Positions 24,201-40,596 are shown, counted from the stretch's first letter. The stretch: 64,000 nt of DNA from Oscarella lobularis (GCF_947507565.1 NC_089188.1:2108001-2172000); one strand, 5' to 3'. Notes: generated by a model from the sequence alone, not told the origin. Numbers and translations: made by a program.

Positions 24201-26158
24201 CTGATTTGACATGAGCGTCGCAACGCTGTTCAAAAAGAGAAACATCTGAGCACTTCGTTCTTCCTGCACCGCACCGAAACGATCTCGAGAAAATATGCTT
24301 TTGCTTCTGACTTACTTTATCCAGAGGCATTATATCTTCTATTTCGTTCCTGTAATCGCTGAGGATGCTGGCGCACGATGGGATCCATTCGGAGCGAAGA
24401 AGATCGGCGGTGCGTTTGCACTGCTCGCGAACTTCGTGCACGTAGCTCGATAAAGTCACGGGAAGCGGCACGGATTCAAACGAAAAGAGTCGAAGCGTCG
24501 AATACCTGAACTAAAGTTTTTGCAAGCCGTATAAAGAAAAGCAAGCACTTCTCACTTGTCTAGCCACAGTTGATGCAATTTCAGCATCGCCGGGTGAGTG
24601 ATGAATAGATTTTCCTGTAGGAACTCCCTCACCGGGCCAACAGACTCGTGCCAAGGGAACGTTTCTCGACCAGCCGACAGGGGAGTCTGAAAGAAAGATT
24701 CAAAGAGTGCGACCAACTTCAACAAGCAAGCCACCTGATAAACAGGATAAATTCCTAGTCTGTTCTGCTCTCCGGGATCAAGAAGAACATAATCCAATAT
24801 GCTCTTCTTCAAAGACCTCAAATAATCCTCGTTCATTTCCTAGACAAATCCTCGAGAGTCAACTTTCAATGAAACTATGAAATACCCTCTCCAATTCTTC
24901 CAACGTTGATCTGAATCGTCTCAACGTCCCCGGCACCAAACCGACGGCGTTATCCACGTGCCGTCGATTGAGCGGACACAGCATTCCGCGCTCAATGCAA
25001 TTCTCAAACACGCTAACGTATCGCTCGAGCTGAGGCGACGGCGGACGTCCCGGTCGTTCGAGCCCCCACGTCGAAACGTCGGCGGACGGAAAGCGCAGCG
25101 CCAACACGGCGCGCGTCGCCTCGTCCGGACACCGTCGCGTCACGAGACCGTGCGAGGCGACAAAATCAATCCACGCATCGTCGTCTATCGACGACGACGG
25201 CGGCGCGGCGGACTCGTGGACGGAGATAAGCGGCACGGACATGGCACGCGTTTCAACGAGAGATCGATCGACTAACGAAGTCCGACTTTTCCGGGACGAA
25301 TTTCCGCCGCCGCCGCCGCCGCCGGCGCCGCCATCTTGAAAACCAGACGTGCTATAGATAATCCTTGAACCGGATTGCTGAACTCGAACGCGACGCAAAG
25401 GCGGCTCGACGGGCAGCGACGGCGTTATCATTTTCGTCGTGGATCGTTTTTGAATAGCCGTTCGAGATCTCGCCGACGTCGTCGATTTTTTGGCGCCGTC
25501 GCTGGGACTAGGACTGCGCTTTCTCGAAAATCCGTTCGAGACGGCGGATGAGAAAGCAGCGCTGCTCTTCGTCGAAGCAGCGCGACGACGACGACCGAAG
25601 TCGTACAAACTCTGCGACGCCAGCTGACCGGAACGCGCCCCCCATGCGGTCCGACCTTCAAAAAAAAAAGAAAGATAAAGCTCTTTCCCCCCTCGAACAC
25701 GGAACTGTCCCCAAGGCGCTAAAAAACCAGGGACAAAATAACGGGACACTGGAGGGCATGAACAACGAAAAGCGTGAGAAATTTCCCCATCTCACTCCTA
25801 TTCGACGTCGCGCCGCCGCCGCCGCCGCCACCGTCGTTGCCAGCGAATCTAGTCGCCTTGTATATAGCGTCAGTGGAGAGTTTGGAAGCCGTGGGAGTGT
25901 AGTTGTTTCCAATGGAGTCGCTGCGAAACAATAACAGACGCCGTCTTCGCGCGGCTCCGCTGGGTCCCCTCGCCTACCTGACGTTGCGAAAAAAGCGCTG
26001 CTCCTTGTACGGCGACGCTGTCGTGTAGGGACCGGCGATGAGAACTTTAGGGCGTTCACTTAGAGAGGACTAAACCCGTGGAAATCGATAAGTGTAATCT
26101 ACGTTTTTTTGCGACTCTATCTCGCCTTGGGCGCGTCGAGACGCGGCAGGTGAGCCAT
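9256..26158 (-). CDS. Axonemal inner-arm dynein heavy chain (DNAH3/7/12 clade)
   Basis: Complete single-headed inner-arm dynein motor, about 4,000 residues in many short exons, driving ciliary bending by ATP hydrolysis. Landmarks in order: basic Ser/Arg/Gly-rich N-terminus; linker (about 22-24.8 kb); AAA1 [20 protein letters not shown] and [13 protein letters not shown] (about 20.4-20.6 kb); AAA2 [11 protein letters not shown] (about 19.45 kb); AAA3 [12 protein letters not shown] (about 17.87 kb); AAA4 [12 protein letters not shown] (about 16.4 kb), with Arg for the Walker Lys as usual in axonemal chains; stalk and microtubule-binding domain ([25 protein letters not shown], about 14.6-14.95 kb); AAA5 ([17 protein letters not shown]); AAA6 ([23 protein letters not shown]); C-terminus [20 protein letters not shown], then MLCQLDD and TGA at 9256-9258. 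The stalk and C-terminus resemble DNAH7/12 most. The proposed start, [11 protein letters not shown], is a 33-nt exon followed by a GC-AG intron and is the least certain part. Confidence 0.93.
14820..14870 (-). other. Representative minimal intron (51 nt, phase 0) in the dynein stalk
   Basis: GT at 14870 and AG at 14820, splitting GPSKR from [12 protein letters not shown] inside the microtubule-binding domain. The intron is translatable, so naive ORF reading inserts foreign residues here; removing it restores the conserved dynein sequence. It sets the scale of intron size in this genome. Confidence 0.85.
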
Positions 26159-26878
26159 CGACGTCGGACGGTGGCTGGCGTCGGCGAGAGACGGCAATTC
26201 CTTTGCGGAGATAGAGACAATATATTAGCGATTGGTGATTGGCTTGGAGGCGTGCCGTGACCGTCCAGTGTTTATGTGCGTCTCTCGTCTCGTCAAAGTC
26301 CGATTATACTCGCCTTTGCGTCGGTTCTTCGCGTCGTCGTCATTTTCTATTGAAATTCCAATTTTCTGGACGATTTGAGCATCTGCTTCGTTTTCGCTAG
26401 CCACTTTCTAAGAATAACAACCTGAGTGACGCATCATGCATGCATGCATGGGCTTCTATGGCTTGGTTATACTTTTTGTTGCAGGGAGCAGAGTCAATTT
26501 CCTGTGGGCGAACGACAAAACACTAGAACCCGGATAGAAAAACAAGGCATTTAGTCCAAAGAAAATCTAAAAATTAGAATACGCTCGAAATAGATAAACG
26601 AATGAATAAAATATTTTTAAATACTGAAATCCGGGTGTCGGGGCTACTATGCATGACGTCATTCTAGCAACCGAGCTGTCAGCGCTGTAAGCATTCGTTG
26701 ACGTAAACAAAGGAGGTCCCGATATGCGAGAGAGTTTGTAAAACGACAACTAGAAAATCACGTCATCGCTCTAGCAGGTAAGCTAAAGTATGAACTCTAA
26801 AGAGGGGCGCTGCTAACCCCAAACCGCGGAGTCGACTCATCGACGTCAAACTGCTTTCAGACAAAAAAATCGCAAACC
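26159..26878. promoter_or_regulatory. Divergent promoter region between dynein and NCKX genes
   Basis: 720 bp without a recognisable gene. On the dynein side two CCAAT boxes (minus strand) sit at 26238-26242 and 26231-26235, about 75 bp upstream of the dynein ATG. A perfect CRE, TGACGTCA, is at 26654-26661, followed at 26666-26671 by AGCAAC, which matches one half of an RFX X-box. A CATG repeat lies near 26436-26451. These are motif matches only. Confidence 0.45.
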
Positions 26879-28599
26879 ATGCAACCCGAACTGCCACGAT
26901 TCCAACGTGGACGTCGAAAGTTGCACAGGGCTGCAAAATTCGCAACGTTAGTGATTGGAATAACTGCGGCAGCAGCCATTCTCAGCCCTAATTCGAAACG
27001 TAAGCCTTCTACTCGATGTCTCGGTTGCAAAAAGAAAACGACAATGCATGCTATAGTGGGCGGGGTTTCAAACTCTGCAAGTTCTCGTCGAAGCGGACGG
27101 TCTCTCCTCTACGCAAACGAGACCGCCAACGCGTCGACGACGACAACGCCGAGTGCAACAAACGCGTCGTGCGCCGACGAGCTCGAGTCGCTCGGCTTCG
27201 ACTGGAGCGAATTGGAAGAATTGGACATAAAGGAAGAGGAGATATTCGCCGCGTGCACGTTCGACGTCGTCGCCGAGTTTCGCGACATCGACGTGGAGAC
27301 GGGCAACATTAGTTTGCCGTGGGAAGAGTGCGACTTCGAAAGAGATCACTTACCCGTCTTATTTGTCGTCGTTTACGTGCTGGCAATTATCATCTTGTTC
27401 GTCGGTAAAGGGACCCTCCTAATTAAAAATTATTTTATGATCTTACTTTTTTTTCTGCAGGCTTGGCCATCGTGTGCGACGATTTCTTCGTGCCGTCGCT
27501 CGAGGCGATTTCAGAGCGGCTCGATCTGTCCGAGGACGTCGCCGGGGCGACGTTCATGGCGGCCGGATCGTCTGCACCGGAGCTCTTCACGTCGATTGCG
27601 TCGGTCGGCGTGGCAAGCGACGTCGGCGTCGGAACAATAGTCGGGTACGAGACTGCAATGTAAAACGAGATTCGATGATGAGTTTTTTATATATAGGAGC
27701 GCAGTGTTTAACCTGCTCATTATTATTGCCTTTACCGCTCTTTTAGCTGGACAGGTAGGGTGCCTCAGCCCGGACGAAAATAAGCAGTTTTTGATAATAT
27801 TTTTTTTCTTTAGGTGCTGTCTCTTGACTGGCGTCCTTTGGCACGCGACTCCTTTTTCTATTCGCTATCCATCGCTGTTTTCATTATTGTCGCTTGGGAC
27901 GGTCTCGTGCAGCACTACGAGGCGGCAATCCTGCTCGCTCTTTACATAGTCTACGTCGTCGTCATGAAATTCAATAAGAGTCTGATGAAATGTCTTGCGG
28001 CGTGCCGGTAAACGCAAAACGAGCTTCGCGACGAATACAAAACGATGTCCCAAAATAGGCGAGGCAAAGTGAGTCCGGCAGCGCAAGAGGAAACAGCAAA
28101 CGAAATATCGGAAGAAGAAGAAGAAGAAGAGGCATCTGTATCTCCTCCGGAACAAGTCAGAGCATCGTAGAATCAAATTCCCTTTAAATGAAAATTCTCC
28201 TGTAGGGAGTGATCGGACGAGGGACCGTCGCCGAGATATACAATCATCGCTTCACCCATCTAAATGCCGGCGAACTCTCCGGATCATTCGTATGACGTTC
28301 TCTATAGTCTCTTCTTCTCCCAAAGCGAATCCTTGTTTTACGTGTAGGTGCGTCGAGGAAGCGACGGTCCGAGTCAACGCCGTTCGTCCTCCTCGCTCAA
28401 CGTCATCTCAAGCCGCCGTCTCAGTTTGGACACGCGGAGAAACCAGCTCGACGTTCCGTTGAGCAGCGTCTTAACGCGCAGCTCGCCCAACGCGACGGCG
28501 GCGGCGCTACCGACGAGCAAGCAAAACGGTCACGCACGGCCGCCCAGCGCTCCCCGAACCCCGCCACCTACCATAGTCCAAACGTTCGTCACTCCACCG

Positions 28600-28632
<33 letters not shown>

Positions 28633-29564
28633 AATCTCGTAACAAAAGCCGAATCGGAATTCGGCTCTCAAGTCTCCATACCAGCAGAAAAAGACGGAGA
28701 AAAGAGAGACAAAAAAAACGACGACGATGATTCGATGATGAGACCCGTTCCGTGTTTTCCGCCGATAAACGCTCACTTTCCGTCGCTCGAGTCGGCGACG
28801 ACGTGTCGCGGTCGCACGCTGCGCGGTTTCAAGTGCGCGTACAAGTGGGTCGCCTTCGTCGTTTCGTTTCCGTTTCTCTGCCTCTTCACGTGGACGGTGC
28901 CGCCGTGCTCGAAACCGCGTCATCGCAAATATTATCTCCTTTCTTTCACCATGTCGATAGTGTGGATTTTTGCGCTGAGCTTTGGCACGGTGGCGATAGC
29001 CGGACGAGTCGGCTGTCTTCTTCACGTCGACGAATACACGATGGGACTCGTCGTCGTTGCCATAGGAACGAGCATTCCAGTGAGTGTTCAAAATTTCCGA
29101 AAAAAATTTCAACTATTTTTACAGGATCTTCTGAGCTCGATTCTCGTCGCTCGGGACGGATTTGGCGACATGGCCATTTCCAATGCAATCGGTTCGAATA
29201 TATTCGACATCGATCTTGGTATTGGCTTGCCGTATCTGATTCGTATTATGATTGAAAAGGGGAAGCCCATTTTGCTGCTCACCCCGGTGGAATTGGTAAG
29301 AAATTTTCATTTCAGTTGAAAATGCGCGCGAATTTTTTGTTTCTTCTCTAGTTGGCTTATCGGCTTGGATTTTACGACATTATTCCTCATGTGAAATTCG
29401 GCATTATCCTGCTTCTAATTCTCGCTGTAGCTCTGCTAGTTTTCATTGCCGTCGGATTCAAACTGAATCGAGTGATTGGCGTCGTCTTCGTCTTCCTATA
29501 CGGTTGTTTCCTCTTCTACGCCTTCTACCAGGACATACACTGTCACAAGATGAGAACGTGCTAA
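26879..29564 (+). CDS. K+-dependent Na+/Ca2+ exchanger (NCKX, SLC24 family)
   Basis: Plasma-membrane exchanger that extrudes Ca2+ with K+ in exchange for Na+. ATG at 26879 ([15 protein letters not shown]), TAA at 29562-29564. An N-terminal hydrophobic segment ([15 protein letters not shown]) is followed by an acidic extracellular region with NxS/T sites. The first membrane cluster carries the alpha-1 repeat [17 protein letters not shown]; the second carries alpha-2 as [24 protein letters not shown] and GSNIFDI, split by an intron at 29081-29124. The aspartate in GSNIFD, tied to K+ dependence in NCKX, is retained. The cytoplasmic loop is Ser-rich and contains an 11-Asp run encoded by a GAC repeat near 28600. 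The last helices end in [13 protein letters not shown]1 follows 80 bp downstream on the same strand. Family assignment is firm; the paralogue (NCKX1-5) is not resolved. Confidence 0.93.
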
Positions 29565-29644
29565 CGAAAAACCGCTTTTCTTCGATCGCAATGCTGTAAA
29601 GTAGTGTACAACATCATTCGAAACGTTCCCGTATGTAAACCAAC

Positions 29645-30448
29645 ATGTCTGGTATCTGAATCGAGCTTTGCCGCCTTTTGCGAACGAGTATATCTTTGTC
29701 TAGGTCGCAAACTGAGGCAGACGGAAGCTAAAAGAGTGCTCGACGAAGCGACGAGACAGCGGCGACTCGACAGGCAGCTGGAGGCTCTCGAACGCGATAA
29801 TTTTCACGAAGATCCGCACAAGAACGTTCCCCAGATCACGCACAAATTGCCGTCGTTTAGCGAAGAGCCTTCAGGTTTAGTCCAGAGTCGATATCGCGCG
29901 CGCGCAAAAAAGTACAGTAACACTTTCCGCGTAGCCAAGCGACGAAAGACTAAAACAGAAGTCCGAATCGGACAGGTAAGAACTTTTCAATTCAAACTTT
30001 CGCTAACATGTCTCACGTCGTTTTCTGAAGCGATTTCGGCGTTCGTTTGCTGCTCTACTCGAAGAACTGGTGCGCGGAGAGAAGAAAGTATTTCCCCTCC
30101 TCGCACATCTCATTCCCCCTTCTAGCAAAACGATCCCGAGGCGAAATCGAGGCCCAATTACCTGACGGCGGCGGCGCCGCCTTCCAAACTTCCGGAGAGA
30201 CGATTTTGCGCCGTCTGCGGGTTAGGGTGCCGTGCACGTGCCTCTCAGACTATTCTATACGTTCTTTCTTTCTTTCTTTCTTTCTTTACTAAAGATTCCC
30301 TAGCAATTATACGTGCATCACGTGTGGGGCTCGATATTGCAGCGTTAAGTGTCTGGAAACTCACAAGGATACAAGGTATGTTGTCTCATGCAAAAGGCAC
30401 GTGTTCAATGTATCACTATTGCGCAGGTGTCTCAAGTGGACTGCATGA
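29645..30448 (+). CDS. ZNHIT1: Zinc finger HIT domain protein 1 (SRCAP/SWR1 subunit)
   Basis: Small nuclear subunit of the SRCAP/SWR1 remodeller, which deposits H2A.Z. The conserved start RKLRQTEAKRVLDEATRQRR is preceded by a 7-nt coding exon ATGTCTG (29645-29651) spliced over a 53-nt intron, giving MSGRKLRQ; no ATG is available otherwise. Downstream exons encode LEALERDNFHEDPH, a basic linker KRRKTKTEVR, RFRRSFAALLEEL, RPNYLTAAAPPSKLPERRFC and the HIT zinc finger (CAVCG, YTCITCGARYCSVKCLETH, CLKWTA). Zn ligands follow the CxxC-CxxC-CxxC-H/C pattern. The C-terminus CLKWTA is almost identical to human CLKWTV. A (TTTC)n repeat sits in an intron near 30262. Its polyadenylation signal lies inside the opposite gene. 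Confidence 0.92.
30262..30287. repeat. TTTC microsatellite
   Basis: Six or so TTTC repeats in a ZNHIT1 intron just upstream of the exon encoding the HIT finger. Confidence 0.9.
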
Positions 30449-30486
30449 AGTGTACATAGGAGTGTTTAGTACTAGGTCAGACTTAC

Positions 30487-31764
30487 TTACTTTTTGCCTG
30501 TGAGAAATTGTTTCAATTCGGTAATAAAGTCTCTCTGAGCTTGCTGAATCTAAAAAGATCAGACTGTCAATTTTTTTCCAATTGCGTAGTAGGTTTTCGT
30601 ACAGCAGCCTGTTTTTCCAATTTTTCCCGCTTTTTGTCTCGCATTTCTGCTACGACGTCGTCTTGTTGAGCTTGTCTTTGAAGAGAAAGAAGCTCGTTGC
30701 AAAGTGACTGCTTGCGTCTCTCCACCTTTATTCAGTACAATTAGGCTGGAACGAGTTAACTGATTTTACTCACAGTCCTGAGTGCCTTTACTTTATCTTT
30801 AAGCTCAAACCTTTCTTGGAGCTAAAGAAGCAGTGACTCTTTCAGAAAGATTTTGTCTAAAAGCTTACCATATCAATAAGGACGTCTTTTGCGTGTTGCA
30901 AGAAAGTCTCCAGCGCCAGCGATTCGTCAGGACTGCCACATTCCTCTAGAAAATCATCACAAACCTCCTTCAACACGGTGTAGACGACATCAATGTCCGT
31001 CACCGACGACGAGCTTCTCTTTTTACCGATATCGAGAAGCCAAATCCCGTCGTCAACTAAAGACATTTTATAGTAAAAAAATCAAGCTTGGCTATAGTGA
31101 CGAAATTACACTGCGACTCGGCTAAATCAATCTGCTTCCTCGGACGTTTCTTTGCAGGCTTTCGCTTTTTGGTCTTCCCGTCTTCTGGCACCAAAGTCAA
31201 ATCGTGGGAGACCGTAGGAAGCGTTTTCCGCGACGGCGAGACAGCCGCTAATCGCCTTCGCACGCCCGCCGTCGGTCGAAACAGGCCCGAAGACGGCGTC
31301 GCCGATTGAAGACGAGACGGAGACAAAGTATCAGCCGTTTCCTCGACGTCGCGAGGCTCTTCGATTTCTTCTCTCGGTGGCTTGGGCGTCGAGATCGACG
31401 ACGATTGGCCCGTCTGCTCTTCGATCTTCTTCGCATACGTCGAACGAGTGACGATGCTCGACGTGGGGGTTCGGACGCTTTTCGGTTTGGGAGTCGACTT
31501 TGGAGGCGATTCTTCGCGCTCCTGCTTCGACAGTGATCGTTATGACGCTCTTTGCCCCGTTCGATCGTTACCTTTTCTGATGACGTCGTTGCGCCGTCTT
31601 CTTTCCTTTGCTCGGCGAGAATCGCATCGACGTCGATTTTGACTCGACGCGGTCGGCCTTTTCCTTTTCGTCTATAACGATGTTTAGCAAACTTAGTGAG
31701 CGACGTAGAGTTGCACTAACAGCTGAGCGGCTCGCAACAAGAGGCCAGCAATGCGATCCTCCAT
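30487..31764 (-). CDS. Basic protein with C-terminal coiled coil, possible CENP-U homologue
   Basis: ATG at 31764 (MEDRIAGLLLRAAQL), TAA at 30487-30489. The N-terminal half is disordered, Ser/Pro/Lys-rich and highly basic (GRPRRVKIDVDAILAEQRK, TPKPKSVRTPTSSIVTRS, KKRKPAKKRPRKQ). Then comes a helical region (IDVVYTVLKEVCDDFLEE, LETFLQHAKDVLIDM), a coiled coil (KDKVKALRT, RRKQSLCNELLSLQRQAQQ) and a terminal ITELKQFLTGKK. The order basic tail, helix, coil, and a final LKQ-type helix resembles the inner-kinetochore protein CENP-U, whose C-terminal helices bind CENP-Q, but I recall no diagnostic motif, so this is a weak inference. A generic chromatin-bound coiled-coil protein is the alternative. 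It converges with ZNHIT1, with 38 bp between stops. Confidence 0.6.
30523..30528 (+). promoter_or_regulatory. Polyadenylation signal AATAAA, probably for ZNHIT1
   Basis: First AATAAA downstream of the ZNHIT1 stop (75 bases after it). It lies inside the last coding exon of the convergent minus-strand gene. Confidence 0.5.
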
Positions 31765-31858
31765 TTTTTTTTCAAACGTAACGACTTAACGTGCGCATGA
31801 ATAGCGGGAAGAAAAGGGGAGGAACGTAACATCAAGTTAAAAAGCAGACAGTTGTCAA

Positions 31859-36876
<5,018 letters not shown>

Positions 36877-37174
36877 TGTCAAAGACGGACAGCGCCGGGC
36901 TAAATCTGTTCGCTAGGCGCGCAAGCGCTACTGGCGCCAAAGCACGTGAGCGGCGGCGCATTTCATTTTCTCTGCGTTCTACGGTAGTGGACGGTGTTTG
37001 GGGCGATGTTTGGGGCCCCCCCATGCGAGACAGATGCTATGACTTACCTGCATGCACCAGCAAACCCTTCCCACAACTTTCTCTAGACAATTCTACAGTT
37101 TGAGCAAACAACATGCAAAGAGGGCGGTGAGAGTAAGTTAGTCAAAGTTTGAGTTAGCTTCCCTCTCAAAGCAA

Positions 37175-40100
37175 TCACTTCTTTCGCCCGCCCCTTTCCT
37201 TCAGTCCGAGATGAAGCAACGTCGTCGGCGTCATGTTGTAATAGGCCAAAGAGTTGGAATCCTTGATGAAGACATTCTACAAAACAAAATTAGTCCAGCC
37301 AAAAAAAAATCCCGTTAAAAAAGTGTACCCCCATCTGCAATTTCTGTTTTCCGGGTGGCATTCCTCCTAAAGCGTCCTGCAATTTGGTCTTGATTGCGGC
37401 CACTTGCTCCGTCACCGGCAACGTGATGGTGACCATTTGCCCATTCAAACTCCACTCCAACTTGTCCGGAAGAGAAGGAATTTGAACCTTAATATTGACA
37501 GGACCCTAAAGAGAACACGTCCAACTTAGTACACCCCAACCCTGCTTCCGTACCGGATTCATTGCAATGAAATCTTGCTCCGGAATATACTCGCCTTCCG
37601 CCAAATCAACGCGACCCCTTTTAGGAACCGGTTCCCCTGGCAAAGGCGGGATAAAAGGCTGAGACGGCGGCGGTGGCGGCGGCGGCGGAGGAGGAGGAAC
37701 GCCTCCCAAGGGAGGCCTTGGCGGCGGAGGCGGAGGAATCATTCCAGACGGAGGCAGCGATTGAGACATCAGCGATGGAATGGGAGGTCGGGGCGGCTCC
37801 GGTGGAAGAGCGGGTTCCGGCGGCAAGGGAGGCGGCGGTGGCGGCGGCGGAAGACTCTCAGGAGGACTGGAAAAAAAATTAGAATCAGGACACAAGTGCC
37901 TTAGCGTCTTTCCTTACGCTAAGCCTTTGGATCTTTGAATCGCGGCTACTTGGTCTTCGATAGCGGCGTTGGCGGCTCGGGCAGCGAAGCCACTTGCACT
38001 AGGAGTCGAATACAGTCGTCATTCCTAATTGCGTGTCGTTTGCGATTATTACCTCGAAGCGTGGCCATCCCAGGTTTCCTTCACCGGCTCTTCCGCCTCT
38101 TCACCGATCTGGGATCCGAGCCATTGGAGGAACGCTCTTAACTAATATTAAACCATTCCCTTACCTTTCGACCTATGTACGTTTCCTCCTGTCCAAAAAT
38201 ATCAGTACGCCTTTCGGCAAAGTGTTTTAGACTCGACCCGATGGACGTGCCTGTTATGCGCTTATGAAATTGGGTTCAATTTTGACTCTGCTATGCCTAC
38301 CTGGTGCATAGACTTCTTCCTGTTCCTTCTTTTCTTCGATTTCCTTGTTCTTCTGCTCGCGCCAACGAGGATCGAGTAATCCTAGGGAAAATTGTAAGAG
38401 ATCCGTTGTTGCATCGTCTCTTCCTCGAATTAAAATTCATCGAGGGGGGCATCAGTATATGCTCTACGCGTCTCAGCAAGAATATCTCTTAGAGTTGGAT
38501 TATCGCGTCATCATTCGCCCCCAAGCGGAAAACCCATTCAAAGTCGTCTATCACATACCGAATCTCATGTGTTCAGCCATTTTGTCTGCCGGAACTCGTT
38601 CGCCGGTCAGCGGAGATACGAGAAACTTGTCAGGAGCGGGAGCCGACGGAGCCACAGGCTTGGACTTCGGCGCTGTGAGAAAAAAAACAGAGGAAACGAT
38701 GAAAGAAAAATAACCGCAGTACGTAGGCCCACTACACCTTTAGGATCATAGTCCCGTCTGATCTGCACGTTTGGTTGACCGGGTACCGGCGGCGGCGGCA
38801 TAGACGGTCGCGACGACGCAGTCACCGAAATGCTGGGCGGCTTACTGATTCCGGCGGGTACGGGAGCACCGGATATGTCCTCGAATTCAAGATATTTGAT
38901 AAAAATTCAACTAAGATTAAATAGTTGAGATACCTTTGTCAGTTCTGGAGGCTTTTCTGTACCCGGAGCGGAGACGGCGTCTCCCATTTCCATGTCGTCG
39001 TCATCGTCGTCGATGTCCATTGAAGTGTCCTCCGTCATTGCCTTGCGTTCTTCCTAGAAACGAAAAACCGTTAGAGACAACAATTGTTTGTTCTGCGTGT
39101 TATTTTACCTGAAGTTGATCGTATCGTTGCTGGGCTAAGATTCGAGTGCCGAGCTGTTCCTTCGTGACTGGAGGCGGATAGCCGAGAGCTAGAGATAAAA
39201 TAGCGAGGTTTCATTGATTCCCCCCTCCTCCCCTCCTAGAGGCCTACCTGTATCTGTTTCTGGGAAATCGACCGTTTCGACCAGAACAAAGTCGTGCCAA
39301 TCGATTTGAGCGAACGCAACTTGTTATAGAAAAACAACGCGTATAATAATAATAATAATAATAATAATAATCTCTAACGTTTTTTTACCTCGTTCTCTTT
39401 CCGCCTCCTCTTCCCTCTTTTTCTTCTGTCGCTCCTGATGCCGTTCCCAATAGAAACGATACTGCATGCGTTCAAACATCTTCGTAGAAGACGAAAACAT
39501 CGCACAAAGGCAAAGAGGAAAAAAATGACGAAATGTTACGATATTAGAATCCTCTGCTTCTTTCTTTAGCCTATCGACTAGATCTCTAGAAGGTATCAAT
39601 ATCTGTATAAAAAATGAATTATTTGGGGGTGCAGTTCTCAGTTGTTTTGCCCTGCCTTGGTGTATTGTTCCACCAGGCGAGTGAAGTACTGAAATAAGTG
39701 ATGCTGCGGTCTGAGAAAATCAAATTGGGAATTATATTGCTCGCGATTCATGAGCGTCGTGAGAAATTGACGCCCATTTCGAGCCACAAACTGCGCAGTC
39801 AACTTCACAAGATCCCTGAAAGAAAATTAATTAATTAATTAATTAATTAAACCAAGTATTTTCTAATCATTATTTACAATTCAAAGGCGGAAATTGACGG
39901 AGGATCGACCATGAATTCCCATTCCGGTGGCGGATTTTTCGGAACGGGAAATTCTTCGACGACTTTTTGTTGAGCCGATTTCGACGCCTGGAAGAAACGT
40001 CACTAGTTTGGTCAGGTCACGTGACGTAGAAAAGCGCACTTTTTGCACGACGGGTTTTGGCCCCTCCTCTTCGTTTTTTCCTTCGCGAAATTCGCGAACT

Positions 40101-40448
40101 TTGTGCTGGTAGTAGGCGTGGTACGGATCGTCGAAATTGAGAAAATTGAACTTCGGGTTGTCCTGCTCGTTTTGACGAATGCGAATCTCGAATTCGATCC
40201 CTGCGCGGAACTTCTCGACGCGCGTTAAAATAACGCGAGCGCGAGGTCTCACCGTTTCTCGCCACGAAATTCGCCGTTTTGTCCACGATGTCTTGAAGAG
40301 ACTTTCACATTAGAACCTTTTTCGAGCAGTTGAGCTTACTTCTGACTTCGGGCGGCGGATAGATGATTCCAACGAACGATTTCGACGCCGGAGCCTCTTT
40401 GGCAGGCGCCTGCGACTCGGCCGTCTGCCCGGACGCTTCAGGCGGCAT
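37175..40448 (-). CDS. SF3A1: Splicing factor 3A subunit 1
   Basis: U2 snRNP component needed for branch-point recognition. ATG at 40448 (MPPEASGQTAESQAPAKEA), TGA at 37175-37177. Two SURP domains are visible: the first as VRNIVDKTANFVARNG and FNFLNFDDPYHAYYQHKV, the second as DLVKLTAQFVARNG and YNSQFDFLRPQHHLFQYF. A charged region (QERQKKKREEEAERERGKK, partly intronic in naive reading) and an acidic DDDDDDMEMGD-like stretch follow, then a Pro-rich segment (PPPPPPPPPP) and a C-terminal ubiquitin-like domain (VNIKVQIPSLPDKLEW, LQDALGGMPPGKQKLQM, FIKDSNSLAYYNM) ending ERGGRKK, identical in style to the human C-terminus that contacts U1 SL4 RNA. Introns hold an AAT repeat (39343-39370) and a TTAA repeat (39826-39850). 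Confidence 0.95.
39343..39370. repeat. AAT trinucleotide microsatellite
   Basis: About nine AAT repeats in an SF3A1 intron, in no coding frame. Confidence 0.95.
39826..39850. repeat. TTAA microsatellite in an SF3A1 intron
   Basis: About 25 bases of repeated TTAA between two SF3A1 exons. Confidence 0.95.
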
Positions 40449-40596
40449 GTCTCAGAATCTCAACGTCGTCCAATAACGTCGGAAAGACTCGAAACGAGGA
40501 GAAAAAGCACGAGGTCTGGTGTGTTGGTGCGATAGAGCCCCGTACATCTCGCCCACGTGATTATGCACAACGACAACAAATAGGTTATCAGTCGAT

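Noticed and set aside
28507-29112. 201-codon minus-strand frame under NCKX
   Set aside because: Antisense shadow of the NCKX exon; the Val run is the complement of the Asp-coding GAC repeat.
37040-37060. ACTTACCTG resembling the 5' end of U1 snRNA
   Set aside because: Downstream sequence does not match U1 stem-loops or an Sm site. On the minus strand it reads as a splice donor (CAG|GTAAGT), possibly of a 5' UTR exon of the Notch ligand gene.
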